From contig NZ_SCHN01000018.1 of NCBI RefSeq assembly GCF_004120195.1, positions 1-64,000 of the forward strand: 64,000 bases of DNA, given 5' to 3'. The notes beneath the pieces were generated by a model, which made no database searches, was not told where the DNA came from, and saw only the letters and a program-made list of their open reading frames with translations. Below are positions 44,349-56,504 of the stretch, piece by piece. Origin of the DNA: Enterovibrio baiacu (GTDB lineage Bacteria > Pseudomonadota > Gammaproteobacteria > Enterobacterales > Vibrionaceae). The position numbers and the translations under genes were made by a program. Within the stretch, counting starts at the first letter, position 1, and every line of letters starts with the position of its first letter.

Positions 44349-45587
44349 ATGTCGTTGAGCCGTGAATCCACAGAGGTGGTCATTATTGGTGCGGGGCCTT
44401 CTGGTTCTATCGCCGCTGCGTTATTGCACCAACAAGGCGTGAAGGTGCTGGTGTTAGAAAAAGCGACCTTTCCTCGATTCTCTATTGGGGAGAGCCTTCT
44501 CCCTGCCTGTATGGAATCGCTTAAAGCGGCCAACATGCTCGATGCGGTGAATAGCGCCGGTTTCCAATTTAAAAATGGGGCGGCGTTTAACTGGCAAGGA
44601 CAGTACACCGCCTTTGATTTCACCGACAAATTTTCGCTCGGCGAGGGCACGACGTACCAAGTGCAACGTGCGCAGTTTGATAAAGTGCTTGCTGACGAAG
44701 CGGAGCGCCAAGGCGTGGAAATTCGTTACCAGCACGAGATTCTCTCCGTTGACCTGTCTTCGGATTCTCCGGTTCTATGCGTTAAAGACGAGCACGGGTT
44801 GGAATATCACGTTGAAGCCAAGTTTATCCTTGATGCGAGTGGTTTTGGGCGTGTGCTGCCACGATTGCTCGATTTGGAATCGCCGTCTTGCTTGCCGCCA
44901 CGCAAAGCCATCTTTACTCACATCATCGACAACATTGAAGATGATGAATACGACCGCGATAAAATCCTTATTTCAGTCCATCCGACATCAAAAGATGTGT
45001 GGTATTGGTTGATCCCGTTCAGCAACGGTTCCTGTTCGTTCGGCGTTGTGGGTGAGCCTGAGTTCTTTGACCGTTATCCTGATAATCACTTAGAAGCGTT
45101 GGCTGAACTTGCTTCTGAAGAGCCGCGTTTAAGCGCGTTGCTGAGCAAGGCTGATTATCCGAACCCGTCTGGCACCATTGGTGGCTACTCCGCGAATGTG
45201 TCTACCTTGGCGACAAAGCAGTTTGCATTGCTTGGCAATGCGGGTGAGTTCCTTGATCCTGTATTCTCCTCAGGTGTAACCATCGCCATGAAATCTGCTG
45301 AACTGTCTGTTGCGACGCTTTTGCGCCAATTAAACGGTGAGTCAGTGGATTGGCAGTCAGAATACGCAGAACCCTTGCTGAAAGGTGTTGATACTTTCCG
45401 CTGCTACGTCGAAGGTTGGTACAAAGGCACGCTGCAAGATGTGATTTTCTACCCGTCGCCTGATCCGAAAATTAAACAAATGATCTGCTCGATATTGGCA
45501 GGGTACGCATGGGACACCGATAACCCTTACGTGAAAAATCCTGAGCGACGATTGAGTGCACTTGCCGAGATATGTGCGGCAGAGTGA
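44349..45587 (+). CDS. Flavin-dependent halogenase-like FAD oxidoreductase
   Basis: 412 residues. FAD-binding VVIIGAGPSGSIAA (10-23) and RFSIGESLLP (43-52) place it in the halogenase-like group of flavoproteins. Two further marks of true halogenases are present. Lys75 in GFQFKNGAAFNW is at the place of the catalytic lysine of PrnA (Lys79) and phenol/pyrrole halogenases. W-Y-W-L-I-P at 218-223 fits the WxWxIP motif that keeps monooxygenation low. LGNAGEFLDPVFSSGV near 302 is the second FAD contact. AAGGAGAG precedes the ATG. It follows apeB after 73 bases on the same strand. Halogenation of the aryl head group, as in brominated xanthomonadins, is an inference; a non-halogenating oxidase is the alternative. 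Confidence 0.8.
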   Translation: MSLSRESTEVVIIGAGPSGSIAAALLHQQGVKVLVLEKATFPRFSIGESLLPACMESLKAANMLDAVNSAGFQFKNGAAFNWQGQYTAFDFTDKFSLGEGTTYQVQRAQFDKVLADEAERQGVEIRYQHEILSVDLSSDSPVLCVKDEHGLEYHVEAKFILDASGFGRVLPRLLDLESPSCLPPRKAIFTHIIDNIEDDEYDRDKILISVHPTSKDVWYWLIPFSNGSCSFGVVGEPEFFDRYPDNHLEALAELASEEPRLSALLSKADYPNPSGTIGGYSANVSTLATKQFALLGNAGEFLDPVFSSGVTIAMKSAELSVATLLRQLNGESVDWQSEYAEPLLKGVDTFRCYVEGWYKGTLQDVIFYPSPDPKIKQMICSILAGYAWDTDNPYVKNPERRLSALAEICAAE

Positions 45588-45598
45588 GAAGTACAAAA

Positions 45599-45628
45599 CA
45601 AAAAGCCACTGTTTCCAGTGGCTTTTTT
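45599..45628. terminator. Bidirectional terminator between the halogenase gene and barA
   Basis: AAAAAGCCACTG pairs with CAGTGGCTTTTTT around TTTC. It ends the plus-strand cluster arm and the minus-strand barA. Confidence 0.9.
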
Positions 45629-45669
45629 AATGGGCGTTGTTCTGACGTTAATCGCTAAGATTGATAGCC

Positions 45670-48411
45670 TTAGCTGTTTTCTAAATAAGGCTCAGCTTGT
45701 TGGCGAATGTTGTCCAGCTCATCCATCAGCTCAAGCAGTTCAGGCTCCACATCTTCGATGGAAGCATTGGCTTTGAGCGCGCTTTCTAAATCAAAACAAA
45801 GCTTTTTCAACTTAGGCACACCGCTGTATGCACAGCTGCCGTGAAGCTTGTGGATCACCGGCAGTAAATCAATCACTTCGCCGTTCAAACTGCGCTGAAC
45901 AATGTCTTCCACCGCAGAGAATGAACGCACCAACATGTGCAGCATTTCCTTGGCTAAGGCTTCTTTACCCGCCGCTTGTTTCATGGCGAGAGACCAATCG
46001 ACGCTCAGCGACATGTTGCCATTGTTCGACGCTATCAGCGGCGTGGTGGGCTGAAACGCGTCGGCGTGTGTGTGCGTCCATTGGTGCAGCACTTGCTCAA
46101 GAATGTGCTCTTCAATCGGCTTGGTGAGGTAGTCATCCATGCCTTCAGAAATTAATCGCTCACGTTCGCCCGACATTGCATGCGCTGTCACAGCCACTAT
46201 CGGGGTGTATTGATTGAGCGGTGTTTTACGAATTTCCTGACTTGCTGTCACACCATCCATTTCTGGCATTTGAATGTCCATCAAGATCAAATCGAAGTGG
46301 CGCTCTTTGGCTTTTTCTAACGCCGTCGTGCCGTCCGATGCGGTAACGACATGGGCAACGCGTTCCTTGAGCAAGGCTGTGATCAACTTGAGGTTGGCAG
46401 GGTTATCATCCACGGCCATCACAGTCACGGGCGTTTTGCTCAAATGCACTTCGGTGACAGGTGGCAGCAGTTTGAGTTCTTGAACGGGCCCTTGGAGCTG
46501 CTCTATTAACTTGCGTACCGACAGCGGTTTCGCCAAACAGGCGGCGACACCTGATTGCAGAAGCTGCTCTGATAGCGCCAGTTCTGTCGTTGGCAAACAG
46601 AAAATCACTTTCTCTGCCACGTCGTCAGCGTTGCTTGCCCAATCGAGCAACTGTTCCGGCTCGGGCACATCGTTAGCGTCAATGCAGTAAAGCGCGAAGG
46701 TGGTACGCTCGAAGGTGTCAGGTCGTTTCGGATAGCTATGCACGACCAGACCAAGCTGGGTCAATCGTTCACTCAACACATGTCGGCTTTCGCCGTCCGG
46801 TTCAATCAACAGCAGCGATTTGCCTTGAAGGGCGGTGCTATCAATTGGCTGAATCAATGGCAGATCGGTATGCATCAGCGACAGCGTAAACCAGAAGGTT
46901 GAGCCCTGATGCAATCGGCTATTGAAGCCGATGTCGCCACCCATTTGCTGTACTAGCTTCTGCGTGATGACAAGGCCAAGGCCTGTGCCGCCATAGCGGC
47001 GGCTGATGCTGGTATCAGCCTGACGAAATGCTTGGAATAACTGAGCTTGTTGGCGTTCAGAAATGCCGATGCCGGTGTCGCGGATAACAAACTGAAGCTC
47101 AAGGTTTTCGTCACGGTTCTGTTTCAACTCCACGCTGACATTGATGTGGCCGCGTTCGGTGAATTTGGTGGCGTTACCGATAAGGTTCGTCAGCACTTGC
47201 TGGATGCGCAGTGGATCACCAATCACACCTGGAGGGATGCGTGGGTCAATGCGAAGGTTCAGTTCCAAGCCTTTCTCATGAGCCATTGGCGCGAGAAGGC
47301 GCATCACTTCATCGAGTGAGTCTTCAAAATCGAACGGAATGTTTTCCAGCAGCAATTTGCCTGCTTCGAGCTTAGAAAAGTCGAGGATGTCATTGATGAT
47401 GGTCAGCAAGTTATTCGCCGATTTCTCAATGGTTAGTAGGTAATCTTGCTGACTGCTGCTGAGTTGGGTTTTCAACATTTGGCGCGTAAAGCCGATGACC
47501 CCATTGAGCGGCGTACGAAGTTCATGGGACATGTTCGCCAAAAATTCCGACTTCACTCGCGCGGCTTCCTGCGCATTTTTCTTCGCAATATCGAGCTCGA
47601 CGTTTTGAATCTCGAGCTGTTCGAGCGTCTCACGAAGATCGGATGTTGCTTGATCGATGCTTTGCTGCATTTCCAAATGGTATTCAGACAAGGAGATCGC
47701 CATGGCGTTGATACCGTTCTTCAAGGTATCCAGCTCACCCAATAATTTGCCTTCAATCCGAACATCGAGATGCCCACGACGGATGCGGTCGATCATATTT
47801 ACCATTTGGGTGATGGGATGAGTGACATCCATCAGCAAGCGATAAGCGAAGAAGCTCGAAAGGATGATGCCGAGCAGTAGCACGACACAGACTGAAATGA
47901 CTTCTTGGTATTGTTGCAATCGCACGGTGGAGAGATCCATCTCCATGGCGATGTAACCAATGGGTTGCTCGTTATCAAGATTGGTATTGAAGCGCCCTAT
48001 GGCGCGGATTGGGGCGCGAAGTAACAGGCTATCTTGAAGGCGAACCACTTGAAGTTGGTTTGGGATCGGTAAGTCTCGCGGCACGGCGAGAGAATCAAGG
48101 TTTCGGTGATAATTCGACGTCACGAAGAGATCATTTTGCCCTGAAAACACCGCAATACTGCGCACGTATTTGCTGTGTTGCTTGTGGGTGTGGCCAATTA
48201 ACCGGCGCACGTTTTCGCGGCTCTCATTGGCAAGGCCGATTTCACTGGCGATGGCCAAAGGCTCAATAATGGCCTGACCGGTGACGCTGAGTTGATTCTC
48301 AAGTTCTTGGTAGCGATTTGAAATGAAAATCGCACTTAGCAACACACCGACAATCAGGGTCGGTGCAATCGTGAGGGTTATTACTCTGGCGCGAAGTCCG
48401 TATTTGGTCAT
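45670..48411 (-). CDS. barA: Hybrid sensor histidine kinase BarA (VarS)
   Basis: Sensor kinase of the BarA/UvrY (VarS/VarA) system controlling Csr small RNAs, carbon storage, quorum-linked and virulence functions. 913 residues: first membrane helix at about 8-30, periplasmic part, second helix at about 172-192, HAMP, H-box FLANMSHELRTPLNGVIGF, catalytic ATPase (GTGLGLVITQKLVQQMGG), receiver VMAVDDNPANLK with phospho-Asp in LILMDIQMPEMDG, and HPt HKLHGSCAYSG. Architecture is complete. Position before rlmD-relA is the vibrio order. Divergent from rlmD. Confidence 0.95.
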   Translation of the reverse strand: MTKYGLRARVITLTIAPTLIVGVLLSAIFISNRYQELENQLSVTGQAIIEPLAIASEIGLANESRENVRRLIGHTHKQHSKYVRSIAVFSGQNDLFVTSNYHRNLDSLAVPRDLPIPNQLQVVRLQDSLLLRAPIRAIGRFNTNLDNEQPIGYIAMEMDLSTVRLQQYQEVISVCVVLLLGIILSSFFAYRLLMDVTHPITQMVNMIDRIRRGHLDVRIEGKLLGELDTLKNGINAMAISLSEYHLEMQQSIDQATSDLRETLEQLEIQNVELDIAKKNAQEAARVKSEFLANMSHELRTPLNGVIGFTRQMLKTQLSSSQQDYLLTIEKSANNLLTIINDILDFSKLEAGKLLLENIPFDFEDSLDEVMRLLAPMAHEKGLELNLRIDPRIPPGVIGDPLRIQQVLTNLIGNATKFTERGHINVSVELKQNRDENLELQFVIRDTGIGISERQQAQLFQAFRQADTSISRRYGGTGLGLVITQKLVQQMGGDIGFNSRLHQGSTFWFTLSLMHTDLPLIQPIDSTALQGKSLLLIEPDGESRHVLSERLTQLGLVVHSYPKRPDTFERTTFALYCIDANDVPEPEQLLDWASNADDVAEKVIFCLPTTELALSEQLLQSGVAACLAKPLSVRKLIEQLQGPVQELKLLPPVTEVHLSKTPVTVMAVDDNPANLKLITALLKERVAHVVTASDGTTALEKAKERHFDLILMDIQMPEMDGVTASQEIRKTPLNQYTPIVAVTAHAMSGERERLISEGMDDYLTKPIEEHILEQVLHQWTHTHADAFQPTTPLIASNNGNMSLSVDWSLAMKQAAGKEALAKEMLHMLVRSFSAVEDIVQRSLNGEVIDLLPVIHKLHGSCAYSGVPKLKKLCFDLESALKANASIEDVEPELLELMDELDNIRQQAEPYLENS

Positions 48412-48606
48412 GCTGCTTGTTCTGTGGGAGAATTGACGTCATTTTTAGACGTACCTGAGTTATATTCTAACCCCTTGGTAGAAGTCTATGCCAAAGCTGT
48501 CGGCGATAATTCAGCAGGTTATCACAACTGTCTGGTCGCCAATACACGAATCACTGCTGTCAGCCTCATACCTTTTGGGCTGATTTGACGAAGTTGGAAC
48601 ACATAC

Positions 48607-49923
48607 ATGGCGCGTTTTTTTAAGCCAGAGAAGAAAAAATCTCTCGATACCAAACACAAATCACTCAAGGTAGAGCGTCTCGATCACCAAGGCGATGGCG
48701 TTGCCTTCGAAGGCAAGAAGCCGGTCTTTATCGCGGGTGCATTACCGGGAGAAGAGGTGTTGGCGCAATTGACCGAAGACAAACGTCAATTTGCCCGTGC
48801 CAAGCTGATTAAAGTGGTATCGCCGAGCGCAAAACGTGTCGCCCCTTTCTGCAAACTGTATCGCCAGTGCGGTGGTTGCAACCTGCAACACCTTGACCAC
48901 GATGCACAGATTGCGGCCAAGCAAGATACCTTGTCGCAACTGATGAAGAAGTTCGCTTCGGCAGAATTGGTGCAAGATGCCCCAGTCATCTCCCGTGGTG
49001 AAGGCTATCGCCGTCGTGCGCGTTTAAGCGTAAAAGTCAGCAAATCTGGCGAGCTTGAAATGGGCTTTCGTCAGCGTAGCGCAAAAGACATTGTGACGGT
49101 TAAGCACTGCCCTGTGTTGGACGCAAAATTAGATGCGCTGCTTCCGCCGCTGTATGACGTCATCAACGCATTGCGTGGCCGCCGCATTATCGGTCACATT
49201 GAGCTGGTGGATGCAAACGTGGAGCGCGTTCTTTTAGTGCGTGCGGTGAAGCATTTGCACGACGAAGACGTATCTCGCCTTCAATCCTTCGCAGATGAAC
49301 ATGCGCTGACCTTCTACCTTCAGCAAGGTGATGACGAAACCCAGCGTTTGCGCGGTGAAATGCCTGCATACGGCTTGGACGATCTGACGCTGTCGTTTGA
49401 ACCTCAAGACTTCATTCAAGTGAACGCGAACATCAATGAGCAGATGATTGCGCAATCACTAGAATGGTTGGCGCTTGAGCCCACAGACAAGGTTCTGGAT
49501 TTGTTCTGCGGCCTTGGCAACTTCAGTTTGCCGATGGCGAAACACGCGGCTTCTGTTGTGGGTATTGAAGGCGTGGATGCCATGGTGCAACGCGCGAGTG
49601 ACAACGCACAGCGCAATGCGCTGACAAATGCTGAGTTCTATCACGCCAACCTTGAGCTAGATGCCAAGGACACCGCGTGGGGTAAGCAGCGTTACAGCAA
49701 AATTTTACTCGATCCAGCACGTGCTGGCGCTTTAGGGGTTATGCCATATGTGGCACAATCACGCGCTGAGCGAGTGGTCTATGTGTCTTGCAATCCAGCG
49801 ACGCTGGCAAGAGACAGCCAAGTGTTGCTCGAAAATGGATATAAGTTGGCTAGGTTGGGCATGTTGGACATGTTCCCACACACCGGGCATTTAGAGTCGA
49901 TGGCGTTATTCGTCAAAGCCTAA
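48607..49923 (+). CDS. rlmD: 23S rRNA (uracil-1939-C5)-methyltransferase
   Basis: Iron-sulfur, SAM-dependent methyltransferase, 438 residues. N-terminal TRAM-like domain (VERLDHQGDGVAFEGKK); 4Fe-4S cysteines in CKLYRQCGGCNLQHL plus a later Cys in HCPVLD; SAM motif LDLFCGLGNFSLPMA; catalytic Cys in YVSCNPATLARD. Gene order barA/rlmD-relA is conserved in gammaproteobacteria. Confidence 0.95.
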   Translation: MARFFKPEKKKSLDTKHKSLKVERLDHQGDGVAFEGKKPVFIAGALPGEEVLAQLTEDKRQFARAKLIKVVSPSAKRVAPFCKLYRQCGGCNLQHLDHDAQIAAKQDTLSQLMKKFASAELVQDAPVISRGEGYRRRARLSVKVSKSGELEMGFRQRSAKDIVTVKHCPVLDAKLDALLPPLYDVINALRGRRIIGHIELVDANVERVLLVRAVKHLHDEDVSRLQSFADEHALTFYLQQGDDETQRLRGEMPAYGLDDLTLSFEPQDFIQVNANINEQMIAQSLEWLALEPTDKVLDLFCGLGNFSLPMAKHAASVVGIEGVDAMVQRASDNAQRNALTNAEFYHANLELDAKDTAWGKQRYSKILLDPARAGALGVMPYVAQSRAERVVYVSCNPATLARDSQVLLENGYKLARLGMLDMFPHTGHLESMALFVKA

Positions 49924-49933
49924 ACCGCTCGAC

Positions 49934-49958
49934 ACCGGCAACCATGAAGGTTGCCGGT
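49934..49958 (+). other. Ten-base hairpin between rlmD and relA
   Basis: ACCGGCAACC and GGTTGCCGGT around ATGAA, 10 bases after the rlmD stop and 29 before relA. No T run, so it is not a normal terminator; a processing, stability or attenuation role is possible. Confidence 0.5.
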
Positions 49959-49987
49959 TAAAGGATAAGAAAAAACAGGATAGTGAA

Positions 49988-52204
49988 ATGGTCGCAATTC
50001 GTGGCGCGCACCTTAATGACAATAAAGAATTTGTTCTTGAAAGCTGGGTAAAAAGCCTAGCGCAAGACTCCGCGGTCTCTCAGGCTCTGACCGATACCTA
50101 TCATTACTGCCAAACCCTTGGCGATGAAGACACGCTTGCACTGCCGTTGTGGTGTGGACGCGAGATGATAGAGATCCTCGTGACACTGAGTATGGACAAG
50201 GAAACGTTGGTATCTGCATTGCTCTTTCCCGTTGTGGAAGAAGGACTGCTGGATAGCGCAACGTTGGCAGAGCACTATGGCGCAACCATTGCCAAGATGG
50301 TTGAAGGCGTGCAAGAAATGGCGGCAATCCGTCATTTGAACGCGACAACAGAAGAAGCCGCCACATCCGCACAGGTCGATAATGTTCGACGCATGTTGCT
50401 GTCGATGGTGGATGATTTTCGTTGCGTGGTGATAAAGCTGGCTGAACGTATCAGCTACCTTCGCCAAGTGAAAAATGAACCGGATGAGGTTCGACAAGCC
50501 GTTGCGAAAGAGTGTGCGAACATTTACGCACCGCTGGCAAACCGCTTGGGTATTGGTCAGCTAAAGTGGGAAATCGAAGATTACGCGTTCCGCTACCAGC
50601 ACTCGGCAACCTACAAGCAAATCGCCAAGCAACTGGCTGAACGCCGTATTGACCGCGAAGAATACATTGATACCTTCGTGACGGACTTGCAGCAAGCGAT
50701 GGGTGCATCAAACATCAATGCGCAAGTGTATGGCCGACCAAAACACATCTATAGCATCTGGCGTAAAATGCAGAAGAAGAGTCTCGACTTCGATGAACTC
50801 TTCGACGTGCGCGCCGTGCGCATCATTGCAGACCAACTGCAAGATTGTTACGCCGCGCTAGGTGCGGTGCACACCAAATATCGCCACCTTCCCAAAGAGT
50901 TCGACGATTACGTCGCGAACCCGAAACCCAACGGTTATCAATCGATTCACACCGTGGTACTCGGGCCGGAAGGAAAAACCGTAGAAATCCAAATCCGCAC
51001 CAAGCAAATGCATGATGATGCGGAGTTAGGTGTTGCGGCGCACTGGAAGTACAAAGAAGGCGCATCGGCGGGCGGCCGCAGTGGTTACGACGAGAAAATC
51101 ACTTGGCTGCGTAAACTGCTTGATTGGCAAGAAGAGATGTCTGACTCCGGCGAGATGCTGGATGAGCTTCGAAGCCAAGTCTTCGATGATCGCGTTTACG
51201 CCTTTACACCTCGTGGTGATGTGGTTGATTTGCCGATTGGCGCAACCCCGCTCGACTTTGCTTACCACATTCACTCTGAAGTGGGGCACCGCTGCATAGG
51301 GACCAAAGTGGAAGGGCGCATTGTGCCGTTCACTTACCACCTGCAAATGGGTGACCAAGTCGAAATCATCACCCAGAAAGAGCCAAACCCGTCGCGCGAC
51401 TGGTTAAACCCGAGCTTGGGCTTCGTCAATTCGGGGCGTGCTCGCGCCAAGATTAACGCATGGTTCCGTAAGCAATCACGTGAAAAGAACATGATTGCGG
51501 GCAAAGAGATCTTGGATGCCGAGCTGGCGAAAATTGGTGCCGTCAGCAAAGATGCTTCGCTGGCGATGAAGCGTTTTAACATGAACAGCTTGGAAGAAGT
51601 GTATGCCGGTGTCGGCAGTGGCGACTTGCGCATCAACCAAGTGGTGAATTACATCAACTCCTTGGTCAATAAACCGACCAAGGCAGAAGAAGACCAACAG
51701 CTTCGTGAAAAACTCGAGCAGGCCGACACGTCTTCAGCGCCGAAAAAACCGCGTCGCGATGCCGTGGTGGTAGAAGGGGTTGATAACCTGATGACGCATC
51801 TTGCGCGCTGCTGTCAGCCCATCCCTGGGGATGTGATTGAAGGGTATGTCACGCAAGGCCGCGGTATTTCCGTTCACCGTGCTGATTGTGAGCAACTGGC
51901 AGAGCTTCGCCATCATGCGCCAGAGCGTTTGATTGAAACCGTTTGGGGCGGTGGCTTTGTGGGGAGTTACCAAATCAGTGTGCGCGTGTCTGCGACAGAA
52001 CGAAATGGGCTCATCAAAGACCTCACCAGCATGCTGACGAATGAAAAAGTGAAAATCGCTGGCATGCAAAGTCGCGTTGATTACAAAAAACAAATGTCGA
52101 TCATGGACTTTGATTTAGAGCTCAGCGACTTGGAAGTGCTAAGTCGCGTGATAAGCCGATTGGAACAAGTCAAAGACGTGCATGAAGCAAAGCGTCTGCA
52201 CTGA
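49988..52204 (+). CDS. relA: (p)ppGpp synthetase RelA
   Basis: Ribosome-associated enzyme that makes ppGpp/pppGpp from GDP/GTP and ATP on sensing uncharged tRNA. 738 residues (E. coli 744). The N-terminal HD-like domain has lost the hydrolase residues. The synthetase has YGRPKHIYSIWRKMQ, FDELFDVRAVRII (the ExDD-type signature of RelA) and YQSIHTVVLGPEGKTVEIQI. TGS, Zn-finger/CC region (HLARCCQPIPGD) and ACT-like end follow. A terminator follows it. Confidence 0.96.
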   Translation: MVAIRGAHLNDNKEFVLESWVKSLAQDSAVSQALTDTYHYCQTLGDEDTLALPLWCGREMIEILVTLSMDKETLVSALLFPVVEEGLLDSATLAEHYGATIAKMVEGVQEMAAIRHLNATTEEAATSAQVDNVRRMLLSMVDDFRCVVIKLAERISYLRQVKNEPDEVRQAVAKECANIYAPLANRLGIGQLKWEIEDYAFRYQHSATYKQIAKQLAERRIDREEYIDTFVTDLQQAMGASNINAQVYGRPKHIYSIWRKMQKKSLDFDELFDVRAVRIIADQLQDCYAALGAVHTKYRHLPKEFDDYVANPKPNGYQSIHTVVLGPEGKTVEIQIRTKQMHDDAELGVAAHWKYKEGASAGGRSGYDEKITWLRKLLDWQEEMSDSGEMLDELRSQVFDDRVYAFTPRGDVVDLPIGATPLDFAYHIHSEVGHRCIGTKVEGRIVPFTYHLQMGDQVEIITQKEPNPSRDWLNPSLGFVNSGRARAKINAWFRKQSREKNMIAGKEILDAELAKIGAVSKDASLAMKRFNMNSLEEVYAGVGSGDLRINQVVNYINSLVNKPTKAEEDQQLREKLEQADTSSAPKKPRRDAVVVEGVDNLMTHLARCCQPIPGDVIEGYVTQGRGISVHRADCEQLAELRHHAPERLIETVWGGGFVGSYQISVRVSATERNGLIKDLTSMLTNEKVKIAGMQSRVDYKKQMSIMDFDLELSDLEVLSRVISRLEQVKDVHEAKRLH

Positions 52205-52219
52205 ACAACCAAAACATGA

Positions 52220-52251
52220 ATAAAGGGAAAGCGTTGGCTTTCCCTTTTTCT
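52220..52251 (+). terminator. Terminator after relA
   Basis: AAAGGGAAAGC pairs with GCTTTCCCTTT around GTTG, followed by T-rich sequence. Confidence 0.88.
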
Positions 52252-52324
52252 TTAAAACGACATATTGGCACTGCATACTCGTTTGACGTGAGAAGCGGTG
52301 CGTCGTTGATGAAGGATTAAAAAG

Positions 52325-53143
52325 ATGAAAAACACGTCGCGAATGCAAGAATTGCTCGAAATTATGGCCACGCTGCGAGACCCAGAAAACGGCTGCCCGT
52401 GGGACAAAAAGCAAACCTTCGACACCATAATTCCTTACACCATCGAAGAAACTTACGAAGTGGCCGATGCGATAGAGCGTAAAAATTGGCCTGATGTACG
52501 TGATGAACTGGGCGATCTTCTGTTTCAGATTGTGTTCTATAGTCAACTCGGTAAAGAACAAGGCGACTTCGATTTTGATGATGTCGTGGACGCAATCAGC
52601 GAAAAGCTTGTGCGTCGTCACCCCCATGTTTTTGGTGAGAAAGACCAAGATGGGAATCCTCTTGTTGCCGCGGATTGGGAAGGCATCAAAGCCAAGGAGC
52701 GGGAATCAAAAGCTGACGCGCCTGAACACGTCAGCGTACTTGATGATGTGCCAAACAGTTTGCCTGCGCTTGGACGCGCCATGAAGTTACAAAAACGTTG
52801 TGCGCGCGTTGGTTTTGATTGGGATGCCGTTGGTCCTGTTGCTGAGAAGGTTCATGAAGAGCTCGATGAGGTAATGGAAGAGGCGTTGATGGTGGATGTA
52901 GACCAAACGCGCGTCGATGAAGAAATCGGTGATTTATTGTTTGCTGTGGTTAATTTGGCAAGGCACCTCGGCACAAATCCTGAAATTGCGTTGAGGAACG
53001 CAAATCGAAAATTCGAAAAGCGTTTTCGCAATGTTGAAACGAAATTACGCGAAAATGATAAAAACTTGCAGGAAAGTGGGCTAGATGAGCTAGAAATGCT
53101 TTGGCAAGAAGTGAAACGTGACGAAAGCAACAAAGCACCGTAA
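52325..53143 (+). CDS. mazG: Nucleoside triphosphate pyrophosphohydrolase MazG
   Basis: Hydrolyses (d)NTPs to monophosphates and pyrophosphate and limits (p)ppGpp-linked death in E. coli. 272 residues, the two-domain MazG form. First domain CPWDKKQTF, then YTIEETYEVADAIE and DELGDLLFQIVFYSQ (the EExxE-type Mg site); second domain EELDEVMEEAL and DEEIGDLLFAVVNLARHLG. Sits after relA as in E. coli. AAGGATTAAAAAG precedes the ATG. Confidence 0.95.
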   Translation: MKNTSRMQELLEIMATLRDPENGCPWDKKQTFDTIIPYTIEETYEVADAIERKNWPDVRDELGDLLFQIVFYSQLGKEQGDFDFDDVVDAISEKLVRRHPHVFGEKDQDGNPLVAADWEGIKAKERESKADAPEHVSVLDDVPNSLPALGRAMKLQKRCARVGFDWDAVGPVAEKVHEELDEVMEEALMVDVDQTRVDEEIGDLLFAVVNLARHLGTNPEIALRNANRKFEKRFRNVETKLRENDKNLQESGLDELEMLWQEVKRDESNKAP

Positions 53144-53253
53144 ATCACTGAATTGATTTACGACAAAAAAAAACGGCGATCTGTGTGATAGTTTTCACGT
53201 TGTGGGAAGTTTCGGGCTCTGGTAACATGTCGTCCCGTCCAGATTTCCAATAA

Positions 53254-54918
<1,665 letters not shown>

Positions 54919-54926
54919 CTGAACAA

Positions 54927-54961
54927 AGAAGCGGTTGCGATGGTTGTGCGACCGCTTTTTC
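54927..54961 (+). terminator. Probable terminator between pyrG and eno
   Basis: AAGCGGTTGC pairs with GTGCGACCGCTT allowing one G-U and small offsets, followed by five T. It may be partial, since eno lies 37 bases downstream. Confidence 0.65.
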
Positions 54962-54979
54962 GCATTTGTAAGCTATTGA

Positions 54980-56299
<1,320 letters not shown>

Positions 56300-56343
56300 T
56301 CGCTTAGCTCTTCATTCAGTCGGCGATATGCTGATTAAGATAT

Positions 56344-56374
56344 GAAAACGGCTCCCTCGGGAGCCGTTTTTTTG
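56344..56374 (+). terminator. Terminator after eno
   Basis: AAAACGGCTCCC pairs with GGGAGCCGTTTT around TC, followed by T residues. Confidence 0.9.
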
Positions 56375-56390
56375 TGTCTGAAAGAAGGAG

Positions 56391-56504
56391 CGAGAAAGAG
56401 CAGGTGCGAGATACGAGAAAGAGCGTTCAGATCAAATGAAGTGCTGGATGCAAGGTTGAGTAGCAATCACTCTAGAAAACTCGAAACTCGAAACTCGAAA
56501 CTCG
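56391..56504. repeat. Repeat-rich intergenic stretch after eno, including CTCGAAA x3
   Basis: CGAGAAAGAGC occurs at 56391-56401 and 56414-56424. CTCGAAA is repeated three times plus CTCG at 56480-56504, abutting the ubiI stop at 56505. It codes for nothing convincing and looks like a short dispersed or slippage-generated repeat block. Confidence 0.7.

Noticed and set aside
27494-45587. CRISPR, phage or transposon origin for the accessory region
   Set aside because: No transposase, integrase, phage gene, regular spacer repeat or terminal repeat was found; all genes fit the APE pathway.
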